Assembly (NCBI GenBank): GCA_003279015.1
Contig: QCBV01000007.1
Coordinates: 48,580 to 112,579 of the forward strand
Reading direction: 5' to 3'
Length of the DNA stretch: 64,000 nt
Source: Prochlorococcus sp. AG-347-J19
Lineage (GTDB): Bacteria; Cyanobacteriota; Cyanobacteriia; PCC-6307; Cyanobiaceae
This document shows, piece after piece, positions 21,089 through 32,282 of this stretch; positions within the stretch are counted from its first letter, which is position 1; each line of letters starts with the position of its first letter. The notes under the pieces are model-generated. The model made no database searches, was not told where the DNA came from, and saw only the letters and a program-made list of their open reading frames with translations. A program made the translations under genes and the position numbers.

Positions 21089-21946
21089 ATGAGATTAAGA
21101 AGCGGATTACTTATAGGAATTTTTGGTTTGATTGTTGTTTTGTTGGGGGGATGGTTTTTCACATTGGCAATAACTTTGCTTACTTATTTAGCATCATTGG
21201 AATTTTTTAGAATGGCCGAATTTAAAGGAATTAGACCAGCTACGAAAACCACATTATTTTCATCTTTCATTATTATTATTTCCACTTATCTTGAGAGTAT
21301 TGGTTTTCTTGAAGGAGAAATATCAAATTCAATTTTGCCTATCTGTTCAGTTGGAATATGCACTTGGTTACTTTTACAACCAAAACCCGGAACAATTTCA
21401 GATATTGCAGCCTCAATTTTTGGGTTATTCTATTTAGGGTTTTTACCTAGTTACTGGATTAAGTTAAGGGGATTAGATTCAGTGATAATAAATTCTAATC
21501 AAGGGTTTTTTTCATTTGAAAACTTATCAAATACTACAGGTCTTCATTTAACTTTAACTTCTTGTTTTTTAATTGTAGCTAGTGATATTGGTTCTTATTT
21601 CATTGGGAAGTTATTTGGTAAGACCTCGCTTTCTCCAATATCTCCCAGCAAAACTATAGAAGGTTTAATTGGAGGAATATCCTGTTCAATTTTACTAGCA
21701 ATATTTTTTGCATTTTTACTTAATTGGGAAAATCCTTTTTTAGTTGGAATCTTATATGGAATTTCAATTTCTCTTATGGCATTAGTTGGAGATTTAATTG
21801 AATCAATGATGAAAAGGGATGCAAAAATAAAAGATTCTGGAACTTTTTTACCCGGACATGGAGGTATTCTTGACAGGATTGACAGTTACATCTTCACTCC
21901 ATCTGTTTTGTATTACATTTTTATCATTCTCAAATATCTAAATTAA
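21089..21946 (+). CDS. cdsA: phosphatidate cytidylyltransferase
   Basis: CdsA makes CDP-diacylglycerol from phosphatidate and CTP in the inner membrane, the precursor of phosphatidylglycerol needed by the photosystems. The protein has about seven membrane helices, and the complete CDS signature MMKRDAKIKDSGTFLPGHGG, followed by ILDRIDS, near residues 242-268. Length (285) is normal. It is probably co-transcribed with the preceding PLP decarboxylase gene and converges on an alpha/beta hydrolase gene 13 bp away. Confidence 0.96.
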   Translation: MRLRSGLLIGIFGLIVVLLGGWFFTLAITLLTYLASLEFFRMAEFKGIRPATKTTLFSSFIIIISTYLESIGFLEGEISNSILPICSVGICTWLLLQPKPGTISDIAASIFGLFYLGFLPSYWIKLRGLDSVIINSNQGFFSFENLSNTTGLHLTLTSCFLIVASDIGSYFIGKLFGKTSLSPISPSKTIEGLIGGISCSILLAIFFAFLLNWENPFLVGILYGISISLMALVGDLIESMMKRDAKIKDSGTFLPGHGGILDRIDSYIFTPSVLYYIFIILKYLN

Positions 21947-21959
21947 CACTAAAAATTTT

Positions 21960-22901
21960 TTATTCCAAAAAATAATCTTGGATAATTTTACTAGATAATG
22001 ATGGCAGATCTATATGAGGAAGATGACCACAGTTTTGCAACCCTACAAAATTTAATTTTTCAATTTTCCTTATATTTTTAATCTCTTTTTTTCCAAGAAT
22101 GCGATCATTTTCACCACATACTGTTTTAATTGGGATATTTTGGATATATTTATGAGTTCCAGCAAAACCTCCGCTTTTTGCAAATGATGCCAGTGAATTC
22201 CTCCATCCTTTACAACCTAGATGAATTGAAGCAATTTGCTCTTCCATCTCACCTACACATTCATTAGGAAAAGCAAATGCTTGCCTACAAAGACTTTTTC
22301 TGACCTGAGGCAATGCAAGAAATGAGGCGCCTATTTGATTAAGAGGGAAAGGGATACTCTTAGGTTCTCCAAATAGTCCAGCGGGGGATAGAAGGATTAT
22401 TTTATCTATAGAATCAGGAATTTCAAAAGCAAGTTTTAAAGCTGTTGAGCCTCCCATAGAGGCACCAATTATTTTTAGGTTCTCTGTTAATTTTAAAGTC
22501 TTAAGGAGATCAATTAAAAACATAATTATTTTCGAGGAATTATATTCATTTGTTGCGCACCTAGGACTAAAACCAAAACCTAAAAGATCAGGAACTATAA
22601 CTTGGAAATTTCTTTTTAATGTTTTATAAATTCTCCTAAACTCTAAAAAACTACTGTCAAAGCCATGAAGAAGAAGTATGGGTTGACCTTTTCCTCCAAT
22701 AACTACAGGAAATTTTAAAAAGTTCCAGTTTTGATTGAGTTTTATCCACTTAACATCATTTGCCAAATAAACACCTAATGGATCTAATATTGAAAATTTG
22801 GCACTTTCAAAAAATTCCACATTTAAATCATTTAATTTTTCAAAATGGTTTTTAGTCAAAAAATGATTATATTTTAATTTTTTGTTGTTCAAAATTTGCA
22901 A
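21960..22901 (-). CDS. alpha/beta hydrolase fold protein
   Basis: The 313-residue product is an alpha/beta hydrolase. It shows the oxyanion region LLHGFDSSF near residue 78, the nucleophile elbow GASMGGST near residue 147 and a C-terminal CGHLPHID carrying the catalytic His. The substrate is unknown. The start codon at 22901 lies inside the end of the upstream dehydrogenase gene (35-bp overlap). No convincing later ATG exists before the conserved hydrolase core, so the overlap is probably real and the two are translationally coupled. Confidence 0.85.
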   Translation of the reverse strand: MQILNNKKLKYNHFLTKNHFEKLNDLNVEFFESAKFSILDPLGVYLANDVKWIKLNQNWNFLKFPVVIGGKGQPILLLHGFDSSFLEFRRIYKTLKRNFQVIVPDLLGFGFSPRCATNEYNSSKIIMFLIDLLKTLKLTENLKIIGASMGGSTALKLAFEIPDSIDKIILLSPAGLFGEPKSIPFPLNQIGASFLALPQVRKSLCRQAFAFPNECVGEMEEQIASIHLGCKGWRNSLASFAKSGGFAGTHKYIQNIPIKTVCGENDRILGKKEIKNIRKIEKLNFVGLQNCGHLPHIDLPSLSSKIIQDYFLE

Positions 22902-23958
22902 TGAGCTTTACTATGTCCTGTTTATGAATTTCAAAAGGCAAAAAGTGGATCTCAGATTTTTCTCGACAAGTAAAATCAGCAATTTTATCTAAATTATTAT
23001 TTTCAAAAACATTTATTCCAAGTTGTGAAATAGTAGTTGGCAAATTCAATTCTTTCATAAGAAACAACAATTGTTTAATTGATTGATCAGCTAATTTATT
23101 ATTATTTTTCATTTCTTCTAGTCTTAATTGCAATAATAATCCAACCCCAACGATCTCACCATGTAAAAATTTATTTGGGTTGATTATCTGAGTAATTGCA
23201 TTATGAATGGCATGTGCAGCAGCAGTCCTACACTTTTCTCCCCCAAGACCACCTACTAATCCTGCTGTGAGTCCACAAGCCTCAACAGTATTTCGCCATG
23301 AAGGATTGTTTTCAAATTGAGCTTTGAATGCTTTTTCTCCATCTATTAATAGTTGATCTCTTAAAACTCTTGATATCTGAATCGCTTGTTGAACAAGACC
23401 ATCTTCTATTGTTGAACTTGTTATTGAGGATTCATACCATTTTGCCAAAGCATCTGCTATGCCACTAGCAAGTGTTCTAGATGGAGCTGTTTGAATAAAT
23501 TTATGATCATAAACTAAAATTTTTGGACAAGTTCTTAATAAAACATCCTTTATGAATTGGCCGTCTTTTGTATAAATATTTGATAAGGCTGTCCAACCTG
23601 CACATGTAGAGGCGCTAAGTGGCACTGTAATGCAAGGAATATTGAGGATCTCTGCTATGTATTTCCCAGAATCTAGAACTTTGCCACCTCCAGCTGCAAT
23701 AACAGCATCATGATTATTCTTTAGAATTATATTCTTTACTCTTGAAATGTCTTCATAACAACAATCAAATTTTAAATTAGCAAAATTAACATTGAGATTT
23801 TGATTTTTTAAATCATTAAAAATTTTATTCCTCAGAATATTAGTATTGTGCCCCCTACCCAAAATTAATGGACTTTTAGTTAATTTAGTAATTTGGGGTA
23901 AAGATTTTTGCCAAGCATAATTTCCCCTAAAAATAATTTCTGGAGAGATTGACTGCAT
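22867..23958 (-). CDS. glycerol-dehydrogenase-like iron-containing alcohol dehydrogenase
   Basis: The 363-residue protein belongs to the GldA/iron-containing dehydrogenase family. It has AAGGGKVLDSGKY near residue 91 (NAD-binding loop), an STCAGWTALS segment near 120, and two metal-ligand histidines in AAAHAIHN and FLHGEIVG near residues 246 and 265. The physiological substrate is unclear; cyanobacterial homologues are annotated as glycerol dehydrogenase or related. It lies 15 bp downstream of clpC and overlaps the hydrolase gene, so the three may form one operon. Confidence 0.85.
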   Translation of the reverse strand: MQSISPEIIFRGNYAWQKSLPQITKLTKSPLILGRGHNTNILRNKIFNDLKNQNLNVNFANLKFDCCYEDISRVKNIILKNNHDAVIAAGGGKVLDSGKYIAEILNIPCITVPLSASTCAGWTALSNIYTKDGQFIKDVLLRTCPKILVYDHKFIQTAPSRTLASGIADALAKWYESSITSSTIEDGLVQQAIQISRVLRDQLLIDGEKAFKAQFENNPSWRNTVEACGLTAGLVGGLGGEKCRTAAAHAIHNAITQIINPNKFLHGEIVGVGLLLQLRLEEMKNNNKLADQSIKQLLFLMKELNLPTTISQLGINVFENNNLDKIADFTCREKSEIHFLPFEIHKQDIVKLIANFEQQKIKI

Positions 23959-23973
23959 ATTTACTTTGAGTAA

Positions 23974-26502
23974 CTAGAAGTTAGCACTTGCTAATTCTTG
24001 AGGAGATTCTTCAGAAGAGATATTAATCGTAACTTTTTTATTATCATCTATATCAACTAAAGCTTGATCTCCATCCTTTATTCTTCCAGAAAGAACTTCT
24101 TCAGCTAAGCTGTCCTCTAACAAGCGCATAACCGCTCTTCTTAAGGGTCTTGCTCCATAAGAAGGATTATACCCTTCTTCAACAAGTCTTTCTTTGAAAG
24201 CGTCAGTTACGCTTAATTTAATGCCCTTATCTTGTAATCTTGCAAAAACCTCTTGCAACATTATTTCAGCAATTTCTTTAACCTCATTTTTAGATAGTTG
24301 CCTGAATACGATTATTTCATCAAGCCTATTTAAAAACTCAGGCCTGAAGTATTGCTTTAATTCTTCATTAACTAGAGATTTAATTCTATTATATTGGCTA
24401 TCTTCAACAGAATCACCAGAGAACTCAAATCCTAATCCGCCGCCTCCTTTTTCAATAACTTTTGAACCAATATTAGAAGTCATTATTAGTAAAGTATTTT
24501 TGAAGTCAACAGTTCTACCCTTGGAATCTGTTAATCTGCCGTCTTCAAGAAGTTGCAATAGTAAATTAAATACATCTGGATGAGCTTTCTCAACTTCATC
24601 GAATAAAACAACTGTATAAGGTCTCCTTCTGACTGCCTCTGTAAGTTGACCACCTTCATTAAAACCTACATATCCAGGAGGAGAACCTATAAGTTTACTA
24701 ACTGTGTGTCTTTCCATAAATTCTGACATATCTAATCTGATCATTGCATCTTCGCTACCAAAGAAATATGAAGCTAATGATTTAGTTAATTCAGTTTTAC
24801 CTACTCCAGTAGGACCTGAAAAAATAAAACTTGCGATAGGCCTATTAGGATTTTTTAAACCAACTCTTGCTCTTCTAATTGCTCTAGAAACAGCTTTTAC
24901 AGCTTCATCCTGTCCAATTAACCTTTGGTGCAGTGTTTCCTCCATATTTAGGAGCTTAACGGATTCGGTTTCAGTTAATTTTTGAACAGGTACACCGGTC
25001 CAAGATGCAACGATATGTGCTACGTCTTCTTCACTAACCATAGGGTTTTGTAAAAGTTTAGAGTCACTTTTTGCTAAGTTTGATTCTATATTAGTTTCAT
25101 CTTGAGATGTAGATTCTTTTTTACTTTCAAGTACCTCTTTAATTTTGGCTGACAATTCTATCTCCTTTTCTCTTAATTGGCCAGCTTGATCAAAGTTTTG
25201 ATCTCTTACAGATTCTTCCTTTTGTTTTTGAATTTGTCTTAATTCTTTATCTATTTGTTTAGCTTCAGGTGGAAGTTTAGAGTTTATTAAACGAACTCTG
25301 CTTCCTGCTTCATCAATAAGGTCTATAGCCTTATCAGGCAAGAACCTATCAGAAATATAGCGATCACCTAAATGAGCTGCAGCCTCTAAAGCATCATCAG
25401 TGATTTTAAGACGATGATGTTGTTCGTAACGTTCTCGAAGGCCTTTTAATATTTCAATTGTATCTTCAATAGATGGTTCACCAACCATTACGGGTTGGAA
25501 TCTTCTCTCCAAAGCGGCATCTCTTTCAATATGTTTTCTATATTCATCAAGTGTTGTAGCTCCAATACATTGAAGTTCACCTCTGGCTAGTGCGGGCTTT
25601 AGGATATTTGCTGCATCTATAGCTCCTTCAGCTGCTCCAGCACCAATTAAAGTATGAACTTCATCTATGACAAGTATCACATTACCTGCAGATTTGATCT
25701 CTTCCATTATCTTTTTTAATCTCTCTTCAAATTCACCTCTATATTTTGTTCCAGCAACCAAAAGCCCAATATCAAGAGTTAAAACTCTCTTATCTTCAAG
25801 TATGTCAGGTACATCCCCTAGCTGAATTCTTTGAGCTAAACCTTCTGCAATAGCTGTTTTCCCTACACCGGGTTCACCAATAAGAACCGGATTATTTTTA
25901 GTCCTCCTACCTAGTATTTGAACTACCCTGTCTATTTCTGCATATCGCCCAACTACTGGATCAAGTTTTGATTCACTAGCAAGCTTTGTTAAATTCGTTC
26001 CAAATTCATCAAGGGTAGCAGTTTTTAAATTTCCCTTAGTTGAATTAGATCCACTGCTGACTTCAGCAGTTTCTCCAAGCATTCTAATTACTTGTGATCT
26101 TACTTTAGTAAGATCAATACTTAGATTTTCTAAAACCCTTGCAGCTACTCCTTCACCTTCTCTTATTAAACCGAGTAAAAGATGTTCAGTTCCTATGTAA
26201 TTGTGACCTAATTGACGAGCTTCTTCAAGTGATAATTCTAGAACTCTTTTTGCTCTAGGGGTAAATGGTATCTCTACAGCAACGAATCCTGAACCTCTAC
26301 CAATTATCTTTTCTACTTCTATTCTTGAATCTTTTAGATTAACACCAAGTGATTTGAGTACTTTAGCAGCAACACCTGTACCTTCTCCAATTAAACCTAA
26401 TAAAATTTGCTCTGTTCCAACAAAATTATGACCAAGTCTTCTAGCTTCCTCTTGAGCAAGCATGATGACTTTAATAGCCTTTTCTGTAAATCTTTCAAAC
26501 AT
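23974..26502 (-). CDS. clpC: Clp protease ATPase subunit ClpC
   Basis: ClpC is the Hsp100 unfoldase that feeds ClpP/ClpR in the cytosol. Two N-terminal Clp repeats cover residues 1-150. The first P-loop GEPGVGKTA is near residue 210, a UVR motif near residue 430 ([15 protein letters not shown]), the second P-loop GPTGVGKTE near residue 562, and a GGGGLGFEF ClpP-contact region follows. At 842 residues it is full length. It is the first gene of a probable leftward operon; 180 bp of apparently unstructured sequence precede it. Confidence 0.98.
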   Translation of the reverse strand: MFERFTEKAIKVIMLAQEEARRLGHNFVGTEQILLGLIGEGTGVAAKVLKSLGVNLKDSRIEVEKIIGRGSGFVAVEIPFTPRAKRVLELSLEEARQLGHNYIGTEHLLLGLIREGEGVAARVLENLSIDLTKVRSQVIRMLGETAEVSSGSNSTKGNLKTATLDEFGTNLTKLASESKLDPVVGRYAEIDRVVQILGRRTKNNPVLIGEPGVGKTAIAEGLAQRIQLGDVPDILEDKRVLTLDIGLLVAGTKYRGEFEERLKKIMEEIKSAGNVILVIDEVHTLIGAGAAEGAIDAANILKPALARGELQCIGATTLDEYRKHIERDAALERRFQPVMVGEPSIEDTIEILKGLRERYEQHHRLKITDDALEAAAHLGDRYISDRFLPDKAIDLIDEAGSRVRLINSKLPPEAKQIDKELRQIQKQKEESVRDQNFDQAGQLREKEIELSAKIKEVLESKKESTSQDETNIESNLAKSDSKLLQNPMVSEEDVAHIVASWTGVPVQKLTETESVKLLNMEETLHQRLIGQDEAVKAVSRAIRRARVGLKNPNRPIASFIFSGPTGVGKTELTKSLASYFFGSEDAMIRLDMSEFMERHTVSKLIGSPPGYVGFNEGGQLTEAVRRRPYTVVLFDEVEKAHPDVFNLLLQLLEDGRLTDSKGRTVDFKNTLLIMTSNIGSKVIEKGGGGLGFEFSGDSVEDSQYNRIKSLVNEELKQYFRPEFLNRLDEIIVFRQLSKNEVKEIAEIMLQEVFARLQDKGIKLSVTDAFKERLVEEGYNPSYGARPLRRAVMRLLEDSLAEEVLSGRIKDGDQALVDIDDNKKVTINISSEESPQELASANF

Positions 26503-26681
26503 TAGAAGATTAAATTCTTACTACTAACCTACCAGCAATATGTCAATTTTGTGTTCAGAATGAGCTTTTGTGAATACCCAAAATTATATTTTATTGAATT
26601 AAATTTAACTTTTTTAGTGATATAGCAATAAATTATAGTAATTTCAAGGATTCTGGTTATCCGAACAATTAAATTTTTAAA

Positions 26682-27122
26682 TTATTTAGTTGTTAATTTT
26701 TTTTCTTTTAAGATTCCACTTGATCCATCTTTGTAAAAATTTTTTCTTATACCCACAGTAGAAAAATCAAAGCTATTATAAAATCTTTGAGCAATAACAT
26801 TGCTTTGGGAGACTTCTAATAATAATTTATTGATATTAAGTTTTTCACATTCTTTAATTAAATATCTCATTAAAAACGTCCCAAAACCCCTTTTCCTAAA
26901 TTTCTGATCCACTACAAAATAATTAATTTGAGCTTCATCAAGAACAACGTGAAAAACGCATATTCCTATCATTAAATCTGAATGTAGTAATCCAAAGACT
27001 TTTATACCTTCTTTTTTGAATTCATTAATCCATTGATTTTTGCTCCATAACGAGATCGTATTTGAATCCAATTCATAACATAAGTCAATATCTTCCTTAT
27101 TTATTTGTTTAACGGATATCAT
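26682..27122 (-). CDS. rimI: RimI-like ribosomal protein alanine N-acetyltransferase
   Basis: This 146-residue GNAT acetyltransferase has the acetyl-CoA pyrophosphate loop QKFRKRGFGTFLM near residue 77 and the RimI-type C-terminal NVIAQRFYNSFDF near residue 110. RimI acetylates the N-terminus of ribosomal protein S18 in E. coli; other protein substrates are possible. It is divergent from lysA, with an 87-bp gap. The GNAT fold is certain; the specific substrate is by family likeness. Confidence 0.85.
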   Translation of the reverse strand: MISVKQINKEDIDLCYELDSNTISLWSKNQWINEFKKEGIKVFGLLHSDLMIGICVFHVVLDEAQINYFVVDQKFRKRGFGTFLMRYLIKECEKLNINKLLLEVSQSNVIAQRFYNSFDFSTVGIRKNFYKDGSSGILKEKKLTTK

Positions 27123-27209
27123 CTAATAATATAGGTATTTAAAAATTTTAAATTTAAAGACATCTTAAAATTATGACATGTCTTGCATAAACCAATTTAG
27201 ATTTCTCTC

Positions 27210-28583
27210 ATGGAAGAAAAAAAATCCTTTTTAAAAGAAAAAATTGACCTTAAAAGTCCTAATAAAAATATCGTACCTATTACTACATCTATCTGTAACG
27301 ATGGCAAATTATCTATAGGTGGATGTTCTATTGAAGAATTAGTTAAAAAATATGATTCTCCACTCTACATCTTAGATGAAAAAACTCTAAGAAGCTCTTG
27401 TAGAGCTTACAAACAAGCATTGGAAAAGCATTACCCAGGAAAGTCATTACCAATATACGCGTCCAAGGCAAATAGTTCTCTATTTATGAGTAACCTTATT
27501 TCCTCGGAAGGCTTAGGACTAGATGCCGTATCAGAAGGAGAATTATTAACTGCTCTTAAAGGTGGAGTCCCAAACAAAAAAATTGTTTTTCATGGTAATA
27601 ATAAATCAGACAAAGAAATAGAGTTTGCGGTTAGAAACAATATTAAGGTGATTGTAGATAATGATTATGACTTAGAAAGATTAGAAAAACTATCAAATTC
27701 ATTTAGTCGTGACTTAGAAATAATGATTCGCTTTACCCCTGGTTTAGAGTGCCACACTCACGAATACATTAGAACCGGATCATTTGATAGCAAATTCGGT
27801 TTCGGAATTGAATATTTAAATATTTTATTTGCCAGAATCAATGATACAAAACATCTAAAGTTGAAAGGATTACATGCTCATATTGGTTCTCAGATTTTTG
27901 AACTAGACCCACATAAAGACCTTGGAGAAATAATGGTAAATGTTATTTTAGAAGCCAAAAAATTTGGCCATAATATTGACAAATTGAACGTAGGTGGGGG
28001 TTTAGGAATTAAATACACTGTGAATGATAGCCCCCCTTCAATTGATGAATGGGTAAAAACAATTTCCACCTCAATTGTTAATGCTTGTAAAAAAAACAAT
28101 TTAGAATTACCTACATTAATGTGTGAGCCAGGAAGATCTATAGTATCTACAGCAGGAATAACAATTTATAAAATTGGGGCTTTTAAAGAAATCCCTGGAA
28201 TTAGAACATATTTATCTGTTGATGGAGGGATGAGTGATAATCCAAGACCAATAACATATCAATCAAATTATTCTGCATGCCTAGTAAGTAATCCTTTAAA
28301 TATAAATTCCAAAAATAAATACACTATCGCTGGGAAGCACTGTGAATCAGGCGATGTGTTGTTTAAGGAGATAGAACTAGCAGATTGCAAAACAGGTGAT
28401 CTAATATGTGTATTTGGTACTGGTGCATACAATATTTCAATGAGTTCCAACTACAACAGGATTCCAAGACCTGCCGCAATACTAGTATGTGATGGTGAAG
28501 CAGAGATCATTCAAAGGAGAGAAAGTCCATTTGATCTTTTGAAATATGATGTGTTACCTGATCGCTTTATTAAACAAAATTAG
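27210..28583 (+). CDS. lysA: diaminopimelate decarboxylase
   Basis: LysA decarboxylates meso-diaminopimelate to lysine. The PLP lysine sits in IYASKANSS near residue 86, the GGGLGIKY phosphate-binding stretch near residue 264, CEPGRSIV near residue 306 and the CESGD motif near residue 378. At 457 residues it is full length. It starts a rightward series lysA, cdaA, uppS, bioB, trhO and a conserved gene with gaps of 3-29 bp or 4-bp overlap, probably one operon. Confidence 0.97.
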   Translation: MEEKKSFLKEKIDLKSPNKNIVPITTSICNDGKLSIGGCSIEELVKKYDSPLYILDEKTLRSSCRAYKQALEKHYPGKSLPIYASKANSSLFMSNLISSEGLGLDAVSEGELLTALKGGVPNKKIVFHGNNKSDKEIEFAVRNNIKVIVDNDYDLERLEKLSNSFSRDLEIMIRFTPGLECHTHEYIRTGSFDSKFGFGIEYLNILFARINDTKHLKLKGLHAHIGSQIFELDPHKDLGEIMVNVILEAKKFGHNIDKLNVGGGLGIKYTVNDSPPSIDEWVKTISTSIVNACKKNNLELPTLMCEPGRSIVSTAGITIYKIGAFKEIPGIRTYLSVDGGMSDNPRPITYQSNYSACLVSNPLNINSKNKYTIAGKHCESGDVLFKEIELADCKTGDLICVFGTGAYNISMSSNYNRIPRPAAILVCDGEAEIIQRRESPFDLLKYDVLPDRFIKQN

Positions 28584-28611
28584 GTACATTTAAATTAATT
28601 TTGTTTTTAAT

Positions 28612-29520
28612 GTGAATTTCTGGGGGATTATAAATTTAAAGCTTTTATTAGATGTCTTATTTGCTATTGGGTTTGGAATATTATTATTTTCTAGAGTAAA
28701 AGAACAGAGGACATTGTGGCTTCTAAGAGGTTATTTATTTTTAGTTTCGTTCGCATGGTTTATACAAAGATTTGCCTATCTCCCATTAACATCTAAATTA
28801 ATTGATGCTGTAGTTCTCGCTTGTTCTCTTTCCTTAGCCATACTTTGGCAGGGAGAGCTAAGAAGATTAATGGAATTACTAGGAACTGGAAGGTTAGCTG
28901 TTTTATTAGGAAATCCGCCAAAAGAATTTAGAGCAACCTCAACAACCATTACTCAGCTAGTAGATACTGCGGGTAGACTTTCTCAGAATAGAAGAGGAGC
29001 TTTAATAGTTGTTGATTTAGGAAGTGATTTACGGCCCGAAGATTTTTTATATTCAGGTACAAACATTGAGGCGCAATTATCAACAGACCTTTTAATAAAT
29101 CTTTTTGCTACAGATACACCTTTGCATGATGGAGCTGTTCTCGTTAAAGGTAACAAAATAATATCAGCGGGAGTAATACTTCCTCTATCGAGGCAAGGAA
29201 TTAGTAGATATGGCACAAGACATTTAGCTGCATTAGGAATAACAGAAAGATTCGATAGGTGTATTTGTATTGTTGTTTCTGAAGAGACCGGTACTTTATC
29301 GTTAGCAAACCAGGGGAAACTTGAAAGACCAATTACCAGTAGCAGATTACAAGAACTTCTCGTAAATCTAATTGGAAACCAAAATTCAATTGGAACAAGT
29401 AAATCATCATTAAGTAAAAACTCTTCACACCAAAAGACAAAAACAGGTGATAAAATTATCAGTGATTTCAATGAAAAAGAGTCTAATAAATCAGAAGTCT
29501 TTACCAACAAAAAGGATTAA
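28612..29520 (+). CDS. cdaA: diadenylate cyclase (c-di-AMP synthase), CdaA type
   Basis: The 302-residue protein makes cyclic di-AMP from two ATP. Three N-terminal membrane helices (residues about 8-85) are followed by a DAC domain with LHDGAVL near residue 175 and RHLAALG near residue 204. The second motif is normally RHR, so the third position is Leu here. The start is a GTG. The tail after residue 260 is Lys/Ser-rich and looks disordered. In cyanobacteria c-di-AMP is linked to night survival and potassium/osmotic balance. It lies 3 bp upstream of uppS, and a PgpH-like hydrolase gene is at 2134-3606. Confidence 0.93.
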   Translation: MNFWGIINLKLLLDVLFAIGFGILLFSRVKEQRTLWLLRGYLFLVSFAWFIQRFAYLPLTSKLIDAVVLACSLSLAILWQGELRRLMELLGTGRLAVLLGNPPKEFRATSTTITQLVDTAGRLSQNRRGALIVVDLGSDLRPEDFLYSGTNIEAQLSTDLLINLFATDTPLHDGAVLVKGNKIISAGVILPLSRQGISRYGTRHLAALGITERFDRCICIVVSEETGTLSLANQGKLERPITSSRLQELLVNLIGNQNSIGTSKSSLSKNSSHQKTKTGDKIISDFNEKESNKSEVFTNKKD

Positions 29521-29523
29521 CTA

Positions 29524-30327
29524 ATGAGTTTTGGCAAAATAATTGACAAGAAAAATAATGACTTATCCAAAAGAATAGATAAGCAGAGAGTTCCAGAACA
29601 TGTTGCAATAATCATGGACGGGAATGGAAGATGGGCTACTAAAAAAGGTTTACCTAGAACATTTGGCCATAACAAGGGAGTTAGTGTGTTAAAAGAAATT
29701 ATTAAAGCATCAAAAAAGTTAAGTTGTAAGGTGCTAACTGTTTATGCTTTTTCAACTGAAAATTGGTCAAGACCAACGCAAGAAGTTGATTATCTCATAA
29801 ATCTTTTTAGCGAAGTTCTGAGAAACGAAATAAAAGAGATTCATCAAGAGTCAATTAAGATAAAATTCATCGGTGATCTTACTCCTTTCCCAGAGAATTT
29901 AAAAAAAATAATCTACAATTCAGAATCATTAACTAAAAACAACGAGAGCTTATTATTAAATGTTTGCGTTAATTATGGAGGTAGGCAAGAAATTGTAAAA
30001 GTTGCAAAACGACTTGCACTAAAATCTTCTATTGGGGAAATAAAACCTAGTGAAGTTAACGAAGAATTATTTAATTCAGAATTACTAACTAAAGGAATTA
30101 ACGATCCTGAATTACTAATTAGAACAAGTGGAGAAAAAAGGATAAGTAATTTTCTTTTATGGCAATTAGCTTATTCAGAAATTTATATATCTGATGTGCT
30201 ATGGCCAGACTTCAATGAGTTCGAATTCCATAAAGCAATAATTGATTACCAATCAAGGAATAGACGTTTCGGCGGTATAGAATCATTACAAGATGAATCT
30301 TGTAATGATTCTTCATGTTCTTCCTAG
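29524..30327 (+). CDS. uppS: undecaprenyl diphosphate synthase
   Basis: UppS is the cis-prenyltransferase that extends FPP with isopentenyl diphosphate to the C55 lipid carrier for peptidoglycan and O-antigen. The [10 protein letters not shown] motif with the catalytic Asp is at about residues 29-38, followed by GHNKGV and a later [15 protein letters not shown]. At 267 residues it is normal length. The gene begins 3 bp after cdaA. Its end contains a Cys/Ser-rich tail (SCNDSSCSS) that overlaps only a spurious upstream extension of bioB. Confidence 0.96.
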   Translation: MSFGKIIDKKNNDLSKRIDKQRVPEHVAIIMDGNGRWATKKGLPRTFGHNKGVSVLKEIIKASKKLSCKVLTVYAFSTENWSRPTQEVDYLINLFSEVLRNEIKEIHQESIKIKFIGDLTPFPENLKKIIYNSESLTKNNESLLLNVCVNYGGRQEIVKVAKRLALKSSIGEIKPSEVNEELFNSELLTKGINDPELLIRTSGEKRISNFLLWQLAYSEIYISDVLWPDFNEFEFHKAIIDYQSRNRRFGGIESLQDESCNDSSCSS

Positions 30328-30334
30328 CAAAAAA

Positions 30335-31342
30335 ATGACTAATTCCAATAATCAGGTTTATAGCGAAATTAGGTTTGATTGGGATAGAAAGGAGATATTA
30401 AAGATTCTTAATATGCCTCTTATCGATTTAATGTGGGAATCACAAACCATTCACAGGAAATTTAACAAATACGATATTCAATTAGCATCATTGTTCAGCG
30501 TGAAAACTGGTGGATGTGAGGAAAATTGTTCGTACTGTAGCCAATCAATTTATAGTGCTAGCGAAATCAAAAGTCATCCACAATTTCAAGTTGAAGAGGT
30601 TTTAGCAAGAGCTCAAATAGCAAAAAATGAGGGTGCAGATAGGTTTTGTATGGGTTGGGCGTGGAGAGAAATTAGAGATGGGAAATCTTTTAATGCAATG
30701 TTAGAGATGGTTAGCGGCGTAAGAGATTTAGGAATGGAAGCATGTGTTACTGCAGGGATGCTTACAGAAGAACAAGCTTCCAAACTCGCTGAGGCAGGTT
30801 TAACCGCGTACAACCACAATCTTGATACTAGTCCAGAGTATTATAAAAATATTATTACAACTAGAACTTACGAAGACAGGCTAGATACTATCAAGAGAGT
30901 TAGAAATGCAGGAATAAATGTATGTTGTGGAGGGATAATAGGTTTGGGTGAAACTAATGGCGATAGAGCATCTCTTTTGAAAGTGCTTTCAAACATGGAC
31001 CCACACCCTGAAAGTGTTCCTATAAATTCATTAGTAGCTATTGAAGGTACTGGTTTAGAAGATAATCAAGAAATTGATTCTATTGAAATGATAAGGATGA
31101 TAGCTACAGCTAGAATTCTTATGCCTAAAAGTAAAATAAGATTAAGTGCAGGGCGAGAAAAGCTTTCAAAAGAAGCCCAAATTTTATGTTTTCAATGTGG
31201 GGCAAATTCAATTTTTTATGGAGATGAGTTACTCACAACTTCAAATCCATCTTTTCAATCAGACAGAAAACTTCTTAAAGAGGTAGGGGTATCATTTAAC
31301 AAAGATTTTGAAACTCCTGAAAAAACATTATCTTCTTTATGA
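30335..31342 (+). CDS. bioB: biotin synthase
   Basis: BioB is the radical SAM enzyme that inserts sulfur into dethiobiotin. The SAM cluster motif [11 protein letters not shown] (CxxxCxxC) is near residue 60, and the second conserved region [11 protein letters not shown] is near residue 157. An open frame extends upstream to 30293 inside uppS, but I chose the ATG at 30335 ([11 protein letters not shown]), which lies 7 bp after the uppS stop and gives the usual length of 335 residues. Its stop overlaps the next start as ATGA, indicating translational coupling. Confidence 0.95.
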   Translation: MTNSNNQVYSEIRFDWDRKEILKILNMPLIDLMWESQTIHRKFNKYDIQLASLFSVKTGGCEENCSYCSQSIYSASEIKSHPQFQVEEVLARAQIAKNEGADRFCMGWAWREIRDGKSFNAMLEMVSGVRDLGMEACVTAGMLTEEQASKLAEAGLTAYNHNLDTSPEYYKNIITTRTYEDRLDTIKRVRNAGINVCCGGIIGLGETNGDRASLLKVLSNMDPHPESVPINSLVAIEGTGLEDNQEIDSIEMIRMIATARILMPKSKIRLSAGREKLSKEAQILCFQCGANSIFYGDELLTTSNPSFQSDRKLLKEVGVSFNKDFETPEKTLSSL

Positions 31343-32271
31343 AAGGCAAAAATTATAAAATAGTTTCTCTTTACTCTTTCTTCCCATTTCAAGAAAACTT
31401 AATTATTGATCTAAAAAATAAATTATTAGAACTCGAAAATGAAAACGATCTTTCAGGTTTACTAATCTTTGCAAGTGAGGGCATTAATGGAACTATTTGT
31501 GCTGATAACAATGTAATTGATATTGTTATCGATTTAATTATTAAATATGCAGATAATAGAAATTTGAATATTAAAGTAAACTTTTCAAAAAAGAAAGTCT
31601 TCAAAAAATTAAAAATCAAAATCAAGAAAGAAATAGTTACCATGGGTGTCCATCAAATAAACCCTTCAGAACATAATGGGACCTATATAAAATCAGCTGA
31701 TTGGAATAAGTTAATTAAAAATCAAAATACAATAGTCATTGATACTAGAAATCATTATGAGATTTCTATAGGTACATTTCAGAACTCTATAAACCCAAAT
31801 ACAAGAAATTTTAGCGAATTCCCCAAGTGGGTAGATGATCATTTAGATAGCCACTTAGAAAATAAAGAATCTACAAATATAGCAATGTTTTGTACCGGAG
31901 GAATAAGATGTGAAAAAGCTACAAGTTTGCTGAAAAAAAAAGGTTATAAAAATATTTATCACCTACAAGGGGGCATCCTTCAATACCTTGATGACACGCC
32001 AAAAGAAAAAAACTTATTTGAAGGTGAATGTTATGTTTTTGATAAAAGAGTAGCTTTAAATCAAGAATTAGAGGAAGGCTCCTACTCAATTTGTCATGCA
32101 TGTGGAATGCCAGTTTCAATTCAAGATCAAGAAAGAAAAGAATATAGAAAGGGTATCCAATGTCATTTCTGCATAGACCAATTCAGTGATGTTGATAGAA
32201 AAAGGTTTGAAGAAAGACAAAAACAAATCGATAGATTAAAAGTGGAAAATCATAAAATCTATAAGGACTAA
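31339..32271 (+). CDS. trhO: tRNA uridine(34) hydroxylase, rhodanese family
   Basis: The 310-residue protein matches the YceA/TrhO family, which performs oxygen-dependent 5-hydroxylation of U34 in certain tRNAs. The N-terminal domain resembles acylphosphatase-type folds. A rhodanese domain has its active cysteine in [11 protein letters not shown] near residue 185, and the C-terminus has a zinc-like set CHACGMP and CHFC near residues 254 and 275. It overlaps bioB by 4 bp. The pathway link with bioB is not obvious; both are sulfur/tRNA-related housekeeping functions. Confidence 0.9.
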   Translation: MKGKNYKIVSLYSFFPFQENLIIDLKNKLLELENENDLSGLLIFASEGINGTICADNNVIDIVIDLIIKYADNRNLNIKVNFSKKKVFKKLKIKIKKEIVTMGVHQINPSEHNGTYIKSADWNKLIKNQNTIVIDTRNHYEISIGTFQNSINPNTRNFSEFPKWVDDHLDSHLENKESTNIAMFCTGGIRCEKATSLLKKKGYKNIYHLQGGILQYLDDTPKEKNLFEGECYVFDKRVALNQELEEGSYSICHACGMPVSIQDQERKEYRKGIQCHFCIDQFSDVDRKRFEERQKQIDRLKVENHKIYKD

Positions 32272-32282
32272 TTTTCAAAATC

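Noticed and set aside
30293..30334. Upstream extension of bioB into uppS
   Set aside because: The extra 14 residues are the uppS end read in another frame. The ATG at 30335 gives the normal BioB length.
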